This document shows, in pieces, positions 1 to 8,173 of a stretch of 60,000 bases of DNA (the stretch's first letter is position 1; every line of letters begins with the position of its first letter). Made by a program: the position numbers and the translations under genes. This stretch comes from Hydractinia symbiolongicarpus (lineage: Eukaryota; Cnidaria; Hydrozoa; Anthoathecata; Hydractiniidae): assembly GCF_029227915.1 (NCBI RefSeq), contig NC_079889.1, positions 4,032,001 to 4,092,000 on the forward strand, in the 5' to 3' direction. The notes below the pieces were generated by a model that had not been told where the DNA came from, searched no databases, and saw nothing but the letters and a program-made list of their open reading frames with translations.

Positions 1-2
1 AC

Positions 3-152
3 GTCACACATGTTGAGCCTAAAAATCCTTACTACAAAAAACTTAAAAAGGGTGTATTTACCTCTCTCACGTTGAAAACCACAGATCAGCATGGTAATAT
101 GATAAAAAATGCTAAAGACGAAGCAATGAGTATTGTCTTTCACATACGCTAA
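3..152 (+). CDS. minor capsid (penton-like) protein, C-terminal end only
   Basis: An open frame enters from the left edge and stops at 150-152. It ends in a run of beta-strand-like residues including LTLKTTDQHGN and closing with MSIVFHIR. Polinton and adintovirus penton-type jelly-roll proteins typically finish with a strand of the form x-D-x-x-G-x-x-(hydrophobic)-x-(hydrophobic)-H-I-R, and the gene sits directly before the major capsid gene as in those elements. Only about 49 residues are visible, so the assignment rests on this ending and on position. It is too short for the ORF caller used with this window. Confidence 0.6.
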   Translation, partial: VTHVEPKNPYYKKLKKGVFTSLTLKTTDQHGNMIKNAKDEAMSIVFHIR

Positions 153-201
153 CCGAGATAAAAAATAAAAAAAAAAGTAATAACAAACTAAACATTAAAA
201 C

Positions 202-1518
202 ATGGAATACGGAAAAAGGTTAAATCCTGAACGTTCACTTAGAACTGCTCGTGGTGTAAAAGGCTCACGTCAAAAAGTAATTGTAACACACAATCCAAGT
301 GAGATTGATCAAAACCAGTTATTGTTGGTTAGGTTTCCTAATTTGGGTAGTGATGATGTTATTATTCCCGGGACGTCGAAACTAAGTTTTGACATTGAAC
401 TCGAGTCAAAAGCCGACACAAAAAGAACATTGGTCTCTAACATTGGAAGAGCAATTGTTAAAAAGTTGGCTGTTAAGTTTGAGGGTAGCGAGATTTTGAG
501 CATTGATGACTTTCATCTTTTTGGGTTCTACAGAGATTTATGGCTAACCAAGTCTGAAAAAAGAAATGCAATAAGACAAGGTATCATCTTTGATGAGGGG
601 TGTACAGAAAACTGTATGAAATTGAGGATCCATGCTTCTGATAAAGACACATCCGATGTCTCAGACAAAGCCATTGCTGATGCATACAAAAACAAGTTTA
701 TAATTCCTCTCGATTTTGAAATGTTAGATAGCACGATCCCATATTATCAAGCTGGATTAGGTAATAGGCTATGCTACAAAATCACATTTAACGACTATAA
801 CCGAGTTATTTATTCTAACCCTCCAACATCTGCCGCAGGTCAAAAAGTAGCCCCAGACGCTAAATATAAAATCTCAAACATATCTCTGGAATATGAAATT
901 GTGACACAACCTACCCTGGCCAGATTCATTTCATATGAATACCAAAACATGGCTTTACTCTACGATAGGTTTTTGAGACACAGAAAAATTAGGGTAAACA
1001 AGTCAGACACTACTTGGAATTGGTCCTTCAATACCCCTTGTAAATCTTTGAAGGGTATATTGGTTTTGTTTGAAGACGAACAAGCCTACAAACGAGATAC
1101 CGGTAAATTCTACAATTCGAAAATTAAAAAGGTATCTGTCATTGTTGAAGGTAAGCCTAACCAACTTTTTGCTCAATGGATGCAGCCGTTTGAACATTAC
1201 AATGAAATTTGCAAGTATTTTGCTGAAGGAAAACCAAAAGATGACAATGCCAACGAAATCCAAAAACATTTACAATTACACGATATAAAAGTCTCTGATT
1301 ACTTGATAGACAAATATGCTCTATGGTTAGATTTCAGAACCATAGATGAAAATGCTTTGCATGGGACCGGTCGACGTATTGAAAATGCAAGTGAAGGAAT
1401 CACTTTACAAATTGAAAAGAACGCTGAAACTGCAGGCTCCTTAAATGCTTATATATATCTAATCATGGACGCCCAATTAAACATTCAAAACGGTGAATTT
1501 ATGTCTATCTTGTATTAA
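202..1518 (+). CDS. major capsid protein (double jelly-roll, hexon-like)
   Basis: This is a 438-residue intact frame with a clean ATG and a TAA stop. Its length, beta-rich composition and position between a penton-like gene and the packaging ATPase match the Polinton/adintovirus major capsid protein, which builds the icosahedral shell from trimers of double jelly rolls. Visible traits are an N-terminal basic tail, repeated alternating hydrophobic strands, and a long middle section around SYEYQNMALLYDRFLRHRKI. It is followed 4 bp later by the ATPase start, suggesting a tightly packed transcription unit. No disruption is visible, in contrast to the genes for replication, packaging and integration. 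Family assignment is by context and overall appearance; a profile search against Polinton MCPs would settle it. Confidence 0.75.
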   Translation: MEYGKRLNPERSLRTARGVKGSRQKVIVTHNPSEIDQNQLLLVRFPNLGSDDVIIPGTSKLSFDIELESKADTKRTLVSNIGRAIVKKLAVKFEGSEILSIDDFHLFGFYRDLWLTKSEKRNAIRQGIIFDEGCTENCMKLRIHASDKDTSDVSDKAIADAYKNKFIIPLDFEMLDSTIPYYQAGLGNRLCYKITFNDYNRVIYSNPPTSAAGQKVAPDAKYKISNISLEYEIVTQPTLARFISYEYQNMALLYDRFLRHRKIRVNKSDTTWNWSFNTPCKSLKGILVLFEDEQAYKRDTGKFYNSKIKKVSVIVEGKPNQLFAQWMQPFEHYNEICKYFAEGKPKDDNANEIQKHLQLHDIKVSDYLIDKYALWLDFRTIDENALHGTGRRIENASEGITLQIEKNAETAGSLNAYIYLIMDAQLNIQNGEFMSILY

Positions 1519-1522
1519 TAAA

Positions 1523-2129
1523 ATGGCGAAACAAAGTAACACACTTTACATGAAAGAGCCTCACACAGCATTATTCATTGGTCCTACAGGTTGTGAAAAA
1601 TCTAAACGTGTTGTAAAATTATTAGAAAATGAATACTTTGATCACTTTGATTTCATCGTGATTATATGTCCAACATTAAGATGGAATAAAACATACAGAG
1701 AACAAAAATGGTTTTGGACTGATAAATTCGTTATTTTAATTGAGCCGGAAGGTATGTTATAAGAAAATGGACTTTTTCTGTACTGGATATAAAACTTTAT
1801 TTCTGATTGATGACATCATCGCTGATGAAAAATTGGACAAAAAGAGACAGCCTTTGCTCGAGTTGGCAATTAGCGGTAGACATCGAAATCATTCGGTATG
1901 GTTACTTACACAGTCATACACAGCTATACCTAAAAATTTACAACGGCAAGCTAAAATGTTATATGTGTGGTATTCAAAAGACAGACAAGATCTCGCAACT
2001 ATTCATGAAGAGAATGATGTCATTGAATCACGATCAGAGATCCAGACGGTTAAGGAAAGGCTAAAAGATGGTTAACACACACATTTAGTCATGAGAATGG
2101 AACACCCAAAAACGTATGTGATTTGCTGA
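1523..2129 (+). pseudogene. DNA-packaging ATPase (FtsK/HerA type), broken
   Basis: The reading starts at the ATG at 1523, with a P-loop GPTGCEKSK near residue 25, and continues in frame to a stop at 1760-1762. It resumes in the next frame with Walker B (LFLIDDII) and the sensor region SGRHRNHSVWLLTQSY, up to a stop at 2072-2074. The natural C-terminus (ending EHPKTYVIC, stop at 2127-2129) is in a third frame. There are therefore two frame changes plus missing residues around 1755-1785. In this family the P-loop is GPTGCGKS; here the second invariant Gly is Glu, which should by itself abolish nucleotide binding. The enzyme would normally pump element DNA into the capsid. Confidence 0.8.
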
Positions 2130-2143
2130 GTAGGTTGACGTTT

Positions 2144-2168
2144 TTTGTTACAAGACTCTTGTAACAAA
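2144..2168. terminator. perfect stem-loop after the ATPase gene
   Basis: There are two 12-nt arms, TTTGTTACAAGA and its exact complement, around a single C. The structure lies 15 bp after the natural ATPase stop. The same TGTTAC/GTAACA core recurs at 4008-4032 and 8123-8148, each just after a stop codon. A role in transcript 3' end formation is inference; a DNA-binding site is the alternative. Confidence 0.5.
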
Positions 2169-2171
2169 GTC

Positions 2172-2335
2172 ATAAGAAGATAGCAAGCTCCTGCGCAGCA
2201 AATTTCAGCAAAACTATAAGAAGATAGCAAGCTCCTGCGCAGCAAATTTCAGCAAAATTTCAACAAGTCTACAAGAAGATAGCAAACTCTTGTGCAGCAA
2301 ATTACAGCACAGATACAAGAAGATATAAGAAAATC
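2172..2335 (+). repeat. 44-bp minisatellite, about 3.5 units
   Basis: Units beginning ATAAGAAGATAGCAA / ACAAGAAGATA recur at 2172, 2216, 2271 and 2315. The period is 44 bp except for an 11-bp insertion in the second unit. The first two units are virtually identical and the later ones diverge. The array fills the gap between the ATPase and the next gene, so it forms the leader or promoter region of the accessory gene block. Confidence 0.8.
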
Positions 2336-2439
2336 ACAACAGATATAACAAAATGATAGAATATGTCAACTTCATGCTATTAAGCATCCTGCTGAGCTTT
2401 TGCTATTTTTGCTTTAAAAAATACCTCTCCCTAATAAAA

Positions 2440-2973
2440 ATGGCGGAAACAGCAATCGATAATTTAATTGGACATGATATTCCAGGTGAATTTCCACCAC
2501 CGCCCGAGGATGATAAAAAGCAAAAATTGCTTGAGTGTGTGTTAACCGGAAATAGCAAGCTATACTTAGGGAAAATGTGCACGGAAGAACAAATTCAAAA
2601 GCTCAAAGATGAAGAGGTAAAAAAACTTTTTAGTATCTATGAAGCTAAACTATCAGGTCAGATGGTGAAGTCCTTAGGGCAATCAATCATTCACATGTAT
2701 TCTATGGGGGCTTGTACGGTCTTGGGAATAAACAATCAAAATACATTGAGCAATGACCTAGAAAATGACCCCTTCCTAAACTCTGCCCTTCAAAGATTCA
2801 CATGCGATTTGTATTATAAATTCGGCTCATTGTTAGCACCGCTCAGTGTCGGTCTTATTACCGGAAGGCATTATATCAATGGAAGAAATTTAAACACAAA
2901 TAATATAAATATAGCAGATAATAAAAATGTCAGAAGAACAGACCCCCATTTAGGTGACAACGAAGAACCCTAA
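2440..2973 (+). CDS. Polinton accessory protein of unknown function
   Basis: The frame is open from 2353, but the ATG at 2440 in the context AAAATGGCGG is the more likely start, giving 177 residues. The 29 upstream codons would add a hydrophobic N-terminal segment. Visible traits are an acidic/proline patch (FPPPPEDD), a charged helical region, and a hydrophobic C-terminal part around FGSLLAPLSVGLITG that could be a membrane segment. It overlaps the next gene by 47 bp in another frame, a compact viral-style arrangement. I do not recognise a domain. Confidence 0.6.
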   Translation: MAETAIDNLIGHDIPGEFPPPPEDDKKQKLLECVLTGNSKLYLGKMCTEEQIQKLKDEEVKKLFSIYEAKLSGQMVKSLGQSIIHMYSMGACTVLGINNQNTLSNDLENDPFLNSALQRFTCDLYYKFGSLLAPLSVGLITGRHYINGRNLNTNNINIADNKNVRRTDPHLGDNEEP

Positions 2974-3295
2974 AAAGGTTGAAGCAGGTAAGAGGTTGGC
3001 AGAATACAACCGTAAAAAGCGAGAAGAATTGAAACAAGCGTCTATAACACATGCACAGACACAGTTATCTCAAAAAGAAAGTGGAGAGGCAGATTCTACC
3101 ATCAAACCAAATGAAAAGCCTATGAACTACGCTATAGGAGGAATAATAGCTCTCAGTTTAGTTGGTGGCTTTGCTTATTTTGTGTATAAAAAGAAAGACC
3201 AAGCGCTATATGCTATAACAGGGCCGAAGGGTGCCCCCTCACCACCGCAAAAATCTAAAATACCTGTGAGAATAAATAAACTTGAAATGGAATGA
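2927..3295 (+). pseudogene. small single-TM basic protein, nonsense-mutated
   Basis: An ATG at 2927 opens a frame interrupted after eight codons by TAG at 2951-2953, then continues for 113 codons to 3295. The caller restarts at the GTG directly after that stop, which hides the break. The body has a Lys/Arg/Glu-rich N-terminal half followed by one membrane segment (AIGGIIALSLVGGFAYFVY) and a short basic, proline-containing tail. It looks like a type III or tail-proximal anchored protein. Function unknown. Confidence 0.55.
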
Positions 3296-3337
3296 AAGGA
3301 TAATCCTGCAATATATAATCTCACAATATATAATAAC

Positions 3338-3565
3338 ATGGACAAGAAAAGTATCGTCAACGATTTATATCACGCATCGGTCGTCTGCGTTTTCGCTATC
3401 GGCTATTCGATGCTAGGAAAAAAGGTGTTAAAAATGTCACCACCCTTAATTCAAAAGTTTGACTTGAAAGATACCGGAAAACTAGTTGCTATTGTTGCCG
3501 CTAGTGAAATATTAAGGAAATACTTAATTAAGCAAAAGATTTTACCTGAAACTATCAATATCTAA
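3338..3565 (+). CDS. 75-residue hydrophobic Polinton accessory protein
   Basis: This is an intact short frame with an ATG. It has two moderately hydrophobic stretches (ASVVCVFAIGYSML and LVAIVAASEIL) separated by a charged loop, consistent with a small two-segment membrane or membrane-associated protein. It is separated by 2 bp from the next gene, supporting co-transcription with 3568-3990. No recognised domain. Confidence 0.55.
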   Translation: MDKKSIVNDLYHASVVCVFAIGYSMLGKKVLKMSPPLIQKFDLKDTGKLVAIVAASEILRKYLIKQKILPETINI

Positions 3566-3567
3566 AT

Positions 3568-3990
3568 ATGGCTTCAATTGCAATGATGTTGGGAGGGGCC
3601 TTAGCTAACGCTTTGACTTTTACAGGCTCAAGCTATCTCTTTTCAAGTTTATCCAAAGACAGAATCGATAAGGAAAGAAAGCGTCATGATTTGGCCATAG
3701 AACAATTACAAAAAGCCCAGGTTTTATGGCAACAAAAAAGACAAGAGAGAATAGACTTTATCAATAAGCAGCTCAGACTTGAAAAGAAGGCCGATTCAAA
3801 ATTCATAGAATTAAACGATGAAATGCGCGAATATAGCAGAGTTTTTGGAGATAAACTTGAACCTTTACCACGGGAGCCTGTATTGAGCGACTTTCATACA
3901 CGGAGTAAGGATCAACATGAAAGCGAATTGGCATTTATTACTTTGAGTATGATCAGAATTGGTGGAATTGTTTGGTATTTTGAAAGATGA
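3568..3990 (+). CDS. small protein with N-terminal hydrophobic helix and long coiled coil
   Basis: This is a 140-residue intact frame. The first 30 residues are hydrophobic and small-residue rich (MASIAMMLGGALANALTFTG). About residues 35-95 form a heptad-like, highly charged helix rich in K, R, E and Q. A second hydrophobic patch lies at the end (AFITLSMIRIGGIVWYF). The layout suggests a membrane-anchored structural or minor virion component, but no function is known to me. A stem-loop begins 18 bp after the stop, and the downstream gene is convergent. Confidence 0.55.
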   Translation: MASIAMMLGGALANALTFTGSSYLFSSLSKDRIDKERKRHDLAIEQLQKAQVLWQQKRQERIDFINKQLRLEKKADSKFIELNDEMREYSRVFGDKLEPLPREPVLSDFHTRSKDQHESELAFITLSMIRIGGIVWYFER

Positions 3991-4007
3991 AGAGGGGAAG
4001 CAAAAAG

Positions 4008-4032
4008 TATGTTACAGGTATCATGTAACATA
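4008..4032. terminator. stem-loop between convergent genes
   Basis: Nine-base arms TATGTTACA / TGTAACATA surround a 7-nt loop. It starts 18 bp after the plus-strand stop at 3990 and 16 bp beyond the end of the minus-strand gene at 4048, so it could serve both converging transcripts. It belongs to the same TGTTAC...GTAACA family as 2144-2168 and 8123-8148. Confidence 0.5.
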
Positions 4033-4047
4033 TAAGCTGTAAGAGCA

Positions 4048-5329
4048 TTAACGCCTTGTCATGAGATAGGTGTATATCAGACCTCCGATTCCAACTACTA
4101 AAGCCCACAGGTTTTGACTCAACCAACCCACCACCTCTTTCGCTCGATTGAGTATCCATGACACGATGGATCCTAATATGCCTGGTAGAGCCGCGGCGGC
4201 CTTACCCGCCAACTTTCCCAAGAGGGACCCCAACGCCTCCAACTTGTTTTTTATCCATTCCTTTGCACCGTCCTTTATATTATCACCTTTGTCAGGATTT
4301 TGTGAGTGACCGCAGATGACCCCCCACCTCGAGGTAGCAAAGCTTCCACAAGGACACCAATAGCCATGCCAAACGCTGTTAATATGCTGACAACAGTGAT
4401 ACCTTGTTCACGGAATAGTGTTCGTATCTTTTCACCCAATGTGGTATCTTTGTCAAGGAGTTTAGTAATCGTCTCCTTGATGCTTATTATTTGACTGTTA
4501 AGTTTACCTTTGAGAATATCGATACTCTCTTGTCTATTTTTCAACTCATCTTGCAAACCTTTCAACCTTTTTTTGACTTCATTTTGTTGTTCCTCAGTCA
4601 TATTTGGTGTGTTTTCCATTTCTTCCAACTTGTTTTTTCTATATCAATATGCTGTTCGAGTTGAACCTTTTTTGCAACTGAATCTTGAAGACTTCCTCGT
4701 ATATTTCTCAATGATTTATCTAATCCTAACAATTCACGCATAGGATATTCAAATAGATCACCGGTCCGGGTTGTTTCATGATCGATTGATGATTGTCTCA
4801 CCAGATGTTCTGTGCTATCGCTTATATTTTAAATGATTGTATCTAGCTCAGTGTCAGTTGCATTTGTTATTTTAGACGTTGGAGGTGACTCATCTTTAGC
4901 TCTTAATAAAGCTACAAATTTTCGGGCTGTAATCTCACTTTCTGGTATATCATACCCTAATTTACGCAGCCTTTCTTTACCTAATATATCTGCTATAGTA
5001 CCAATAGCTCGCAGTTTTCCTCCTCTTTTTGTCAATGGATTGCTACTGTCTTTGTAGTATAATTCCCCATCACGCAATTTAAAAAGATCAGTGTGAATGG
5101 CGTCCGTAGACTGACCAATCTTCTCTCCTATTTCATTATACAGCCCTTCAACCATTTCCTTCAAAACTCTAGTATTCTGACTGTGACCTCCGAATGATGT
5201 TTCCTTTTCGCCTGATGTATGTATTTGTACACCCGTACGGTCGCCGGTGGGTATGAGAGGAAAAGTTTCATCTGTTGTCTCATCTGGCCTCCCATGGTCT
5301 CCAAAATGGTCAATGTCAATGTCTGCCAT
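4048..5329 (-). pseudogene. long Polinton membrane/coiled-coil protein, broken in three places
   Basis: Four pieces read as one gene from the ATG at 5329 to a stop at 4048-4050. The first piece (5329-4829) ends in a TAA at 4829-4831 that is in frame with the second piece (to about 4634). A frameshift in the A-run near 4634 leads into the third piece, and a further frameshift near 4295 leads into the last piece. The encoded protein has a polar N-terminal region, a central coiled coil with many K/E/Q, a membrane segment (VVSILTAFGMAIGVLVEALL), and a C-terminal hydrophobic tail with alternating helices (LPGILGSIVSWIL, LWALVVGIGGLIYTYLM). Glycine-rich C-terminal hydrophobic helices in an element-borne gene suggest a virion membrane or membrane-active role, but that is speculation. 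It runs opposite to its neighbours on both sides. Confidence 0.6.
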
Positions 5330-5391
5330 TTTACTTATTTAGAGGGTAGTTTTTCTCTTTTTTAATAAGATAATTTCTCTCTAAAATAAAA

Positions 5392-5991
5392 ATGAGTTTT
5401 AAGATTCATCCAAAGTTACCCACTGCTCCTGAGTATTCGAGTGAGCAAGACAAGTTTAACACAAGTATTGTGAATTCTCAACTTGAAGAGTTGATAAAAT
5501 TAAAAAACAAATTCAACACCAAATATGAGAAATACAACAAAGCACTACACCGATTAATGCTTTTAAATGCCGGCGCGGGCGCTTTAACCATTGCCTCTGG
5601 TATTGGTTCAATAGCAACAGGCGCTACTCTTATTGGAATTCCCGTTTCTGTCGGATTAGGTGGCGTGGCCCTATCCGGCTCTATTTCCACTAGCATTATC
5701 ACAGCGTTGATTAAAAAATATCAAAAGAAACTCGACAAAGCCATGAAATTATATGATGTTGTAACATCTGCGATTGCCGTGTTTGAAACCGCTATCTCAC
5801 AAGCATGGAATGACGGAAAGATTAGCCACAAAGAATTTCAAGCTTTAGGTGGTATATACTACGAAGCTCTGGAAAAGATGACCAGAACAGATAGAAAGAT
5901 GGAGAGTGAAACACGCAGTCAGTTTGAGAAAAGTTTAATGGTGGAAATTCAAAATCTAAAAAAGACGTTAAATCCAGAACAAAGTTCGTAA
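5392..5991 (+). CDS. 199-residue accessory protein with central glycine-rich hydrophobic hairpin
   Basis: The frame is intact. Residues about 60-112 form a long Gly/Ala/Ser/Ile stretch (LNAGAGALTIASGIG..., IPVSVGLGGVALSGSIS) that could be a membrane-inserting helical hairpin. It is flanked by amphipathic charged helices, and the C-terminal third is helical and charged. Its start is divergent from the minus-strand gene ending at 5329, leaving a 62-bp A+T-rich intergenic gap that must hold both promoters. No family recognised; a membrane-active virion protein is one possibility. Confidence 0.6.
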   Translation: MSFKIHPKLPTAPEYSSEQDKFNTSIVNSQLEELIKLKNKFNTKYEKYNKALHRLMLLNAGAGALTIASGIGSIATGATLIGIPVSVGLGGVALSGSISTSIITALIKKYQKKLDKAMKLYDVVTSAIAVFETAISQAWNDGKISHKEFQALGGIYYEALEKMTRTDRKMESETRSQFEKSLMVEIQNLKKTLNPEQSS

Positions 5992-6095
5992 TATGTGCTT
6001 GTGTACCATTCATATATTTCATTTGCTATTTGAAAAATTAACAATTGAAAGTGGTATAAAGAGATATAATCGTAAATATATAGACAAAACAAGCA

Positions 6096-6434
6096 ATGGA
6101 ATTTCCAACAGTTGAAACATTTGAACAAAACATGGAACGATTTGTTCCAATCATAAAGTGGAGAGAGCTACCTGAAAACGTGATTTACCTTGTTAAATCT
6201 GTGGGTGTGATAGACACACCTGCGTCTAAAGCTGGTTATGGAACAGCTATGTATGCAGAGTTCCAAGATATAAAAGGAAATATATATAAGACGTGGTTGG
6301 CCAAAAAACTTTGCGTTGAATTAAAAGATTATAGTTGGGACTCTAGGGAAGCCCTTGTTAGATCAAAAGGTCTCGAGCATTCTCAAAAGAATCATGAAAG
6401 GCAGTTTTTTAATTATGACATTATGTGGCGCTAA
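6096..6434 (+). CDS. 112-residue Polinton accessory protein, unknown
   Basis: This is an intact frame with an ATG. It has mixed alpha/beta composition and no membrane segment; KWRELPENVIYLVKSV and YAEFQDIKGNIYKTWLAKKL suggest a small single-strand-binding or OB-like beta fold, but I cannot assign one from motifs. It lies convergent to the integrase (stop at 6507), 72 bp apart. Confidence 0.5.
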   Translation: MEFPTVETFEQNMERFVPIIKWRELPENVIYLVKSVGVIDTPASKAGYGTAMYAEFQDIKGNIYKTWLAKKLCVELKDYSWDSREALVRSKGLEHSQKNHERQFFNYDIMWR

Positions 6435-6506
6435 ACCCTGCAAGACAAAATCACTATCATCTTTACTAGAAACAAGTAAAGATACTTTTTATGCATCGCC
6501 CCTTTT

Positions 6507-7486
6507 TCACCAACCTTGCACATAATTAGGAAGTAATTCTGTATCTTCAGGTATTAACATCAATTCTTCTTTTACAAAAGCTCGTCTAGGTCCATCTTGA
6601 ACATAGTACATTACACGGTTACCAGGTTGCGCTATTACCTCACGCAATCTATATGTGTTTTTTGACCATATTCTATCGATTGCTCGTCTCCGCCCATCAT
6701 CATGCTCTTCACCCGGTTGTAGTAAATATCTATACAAGCCATCTTGAGGTAATTCTACTTCGGGTGGATAATTCTCTCGTTTAGCAAGAGGCACCTCTTT
6801 CATTTTAATGGCATCTTTTGGTTTCATACCAATCATCTGCGTCTTTGTATCGTTTAGCCTATCAATCAGTTTATACAAATGCCTAACCCATGTAGATGAT
6901 ACCTTTTCCGAATCATTCAGTTCTTGAGCATCTTGTATTTTGAATAAATTTTAGGCAAGTATCTTGTTCAACGCCTTAACAAAAGCTGTGTGTGTATGCT
7001 TATATTCTGTAGTCGCTCTTTTAATTTCAACCTTATGCTTCTCCAACAATTTTGATACATCTGCTTTGAATTCTGAACCGTTATCACATTGGAAAGTTTT
7101 CGGATAAGTTAATGGTCCAGCCTTGTAGATGTCTTCAATCATAGCGGTAACCTCTTTGGCTCTCTTATTCCTCAAAGGTCGGGCTACTTTGTATCTGGAA
7201 GCAACATCGATTCCTGACAAAATGTACTTATATTTATTACCATACAGTATGTCACCAGGCATGTACAATAAATCGAATTGATGCAAATCATTAGGAGTAG
7301 TAACTTCATAATGTGGTCTTTCAACATGTTTTGGAGCGGGTAAATGTACTTGCCAAAATGCTTGTTTTGCCACTTCTTAATCTGCTTTGGCTTGAAGTCA
7401 AATCCTCTTAAATTCTGAACAGCCTTTTGTCCTTTCCATAAATTTTGAGGCTGATAGTAAATCTCTTGAAGTTTAGAGTTTGACAT
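6507..7486 (-). pseudogene. retroviral-type integrase (rve), inactivated
   Basis: The gene starts at the ATG at 7486 with a short zinc-binding-like/HTH lead. A frameshift occurs near 7375, and the core then reads with catalytic Asp in LHQFDLLYMP and Asp in FQCDNGSEF. The third acidic residue, expected as Glu in the helix HTAFVxALNK, is Lys. An in-frame TAA at 6951-6953 interrupts the frame 14 bases after that helix, and the C-terminal part, with a chromo-like/SH3-like tail ending near LPNYVQGW, continues in the same frame to 6507. The protein would normally insert the element. One frameshift, one nonsense codon and loss of the DDE glutamate make it dead three times over. Confidence 0.85.
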
Positions 7487-7569
7487 TTTTTTATTTATGC
7501 ACACCTTTATTTAGCTCAATTTGTTATGATGTGGTACGATAAAAGTGCCTTAAACATATTTTATTCCTA

Positions 7570-7801
<232 letters not shown>

Positions 7802-7863
7802 CAATAAAGACGTCTGACAAAACAGAATTACATTGCGATACTCCCGTATCAAATTACAAATCA

Positions 7864-8103
7864 ATGAAACTCAAAGCGTTGAAAGAATTGGCTACATCTC
7901 GTAAAATAAAATATGTTTGTAGAATGAATAAAGCTAAATTGATTGAGGTGCTTGAAAAGAATGATAAGGATCCATCTTATACTCTTGATCTTCATACTAA
8001 ACAGGCATGGTATGGATACTGTTCTAACTGGAGGACAAACAACAGAGAAGCATATCTCCACTCTCAAAAACGTTATAATGACAAGAGGGCTTTTAAAAGA
8101 TGA
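7864..8103 (+). CDS. small SAP-like protein
   Basis: This is a 79-residue frame. Residues 1-36 ([15 protein letters not shown]..., [14 protein letters not shown]) match the helix-turn-helix pattern of SAP domains, which bind A+T-rich DNA. The rest is polar with Trp/Tyr and a basic end. A stem-loop starts 20 bp after its stop, as after other genes of this element, which favours a complete separate gene rather than a broken N-terminus of PolB. Related Polinton polymerases sometimes carry SAP-like N-termini, so the alternative cannot be excluded. Confidence 0.5.
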   Translation: MKLKALKELATSRKIKYVCRMNKAKLIEVLEKNDKDPSYTLDLHTKQAWYGYCSNWRTNNREAYLHSQKRYNDKRAFKR

Positions 8104-8122
8104 AATGAAATTGACCTCGTGT

Positions 8123-8148
8123 TTTGTTACTTAAATCCGAGTAACAAA
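8123..8148. terminator. stem-loop after the SAP-like ORF
   Basis: Nine-base arms TTTGTTACT / AGTAACAAA surround an 8-nt loop, 20 bp after the stop at 8101-8103. A second GTAACAAATGTTAC inverted repeat overlaps its right arm. It is the third member of the TGTTAC...GTAACA set. Confidence 0.5.
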
Positions 8149-8173
8149 TGTTACGAGTCTTTTTAATTGGAAA

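Noticed and set aside
309-1269. Minus-strand frames inside the capsid gene
   Set aside because: They are shadows of the long plus-strand capsid frame, without motifs of their own.
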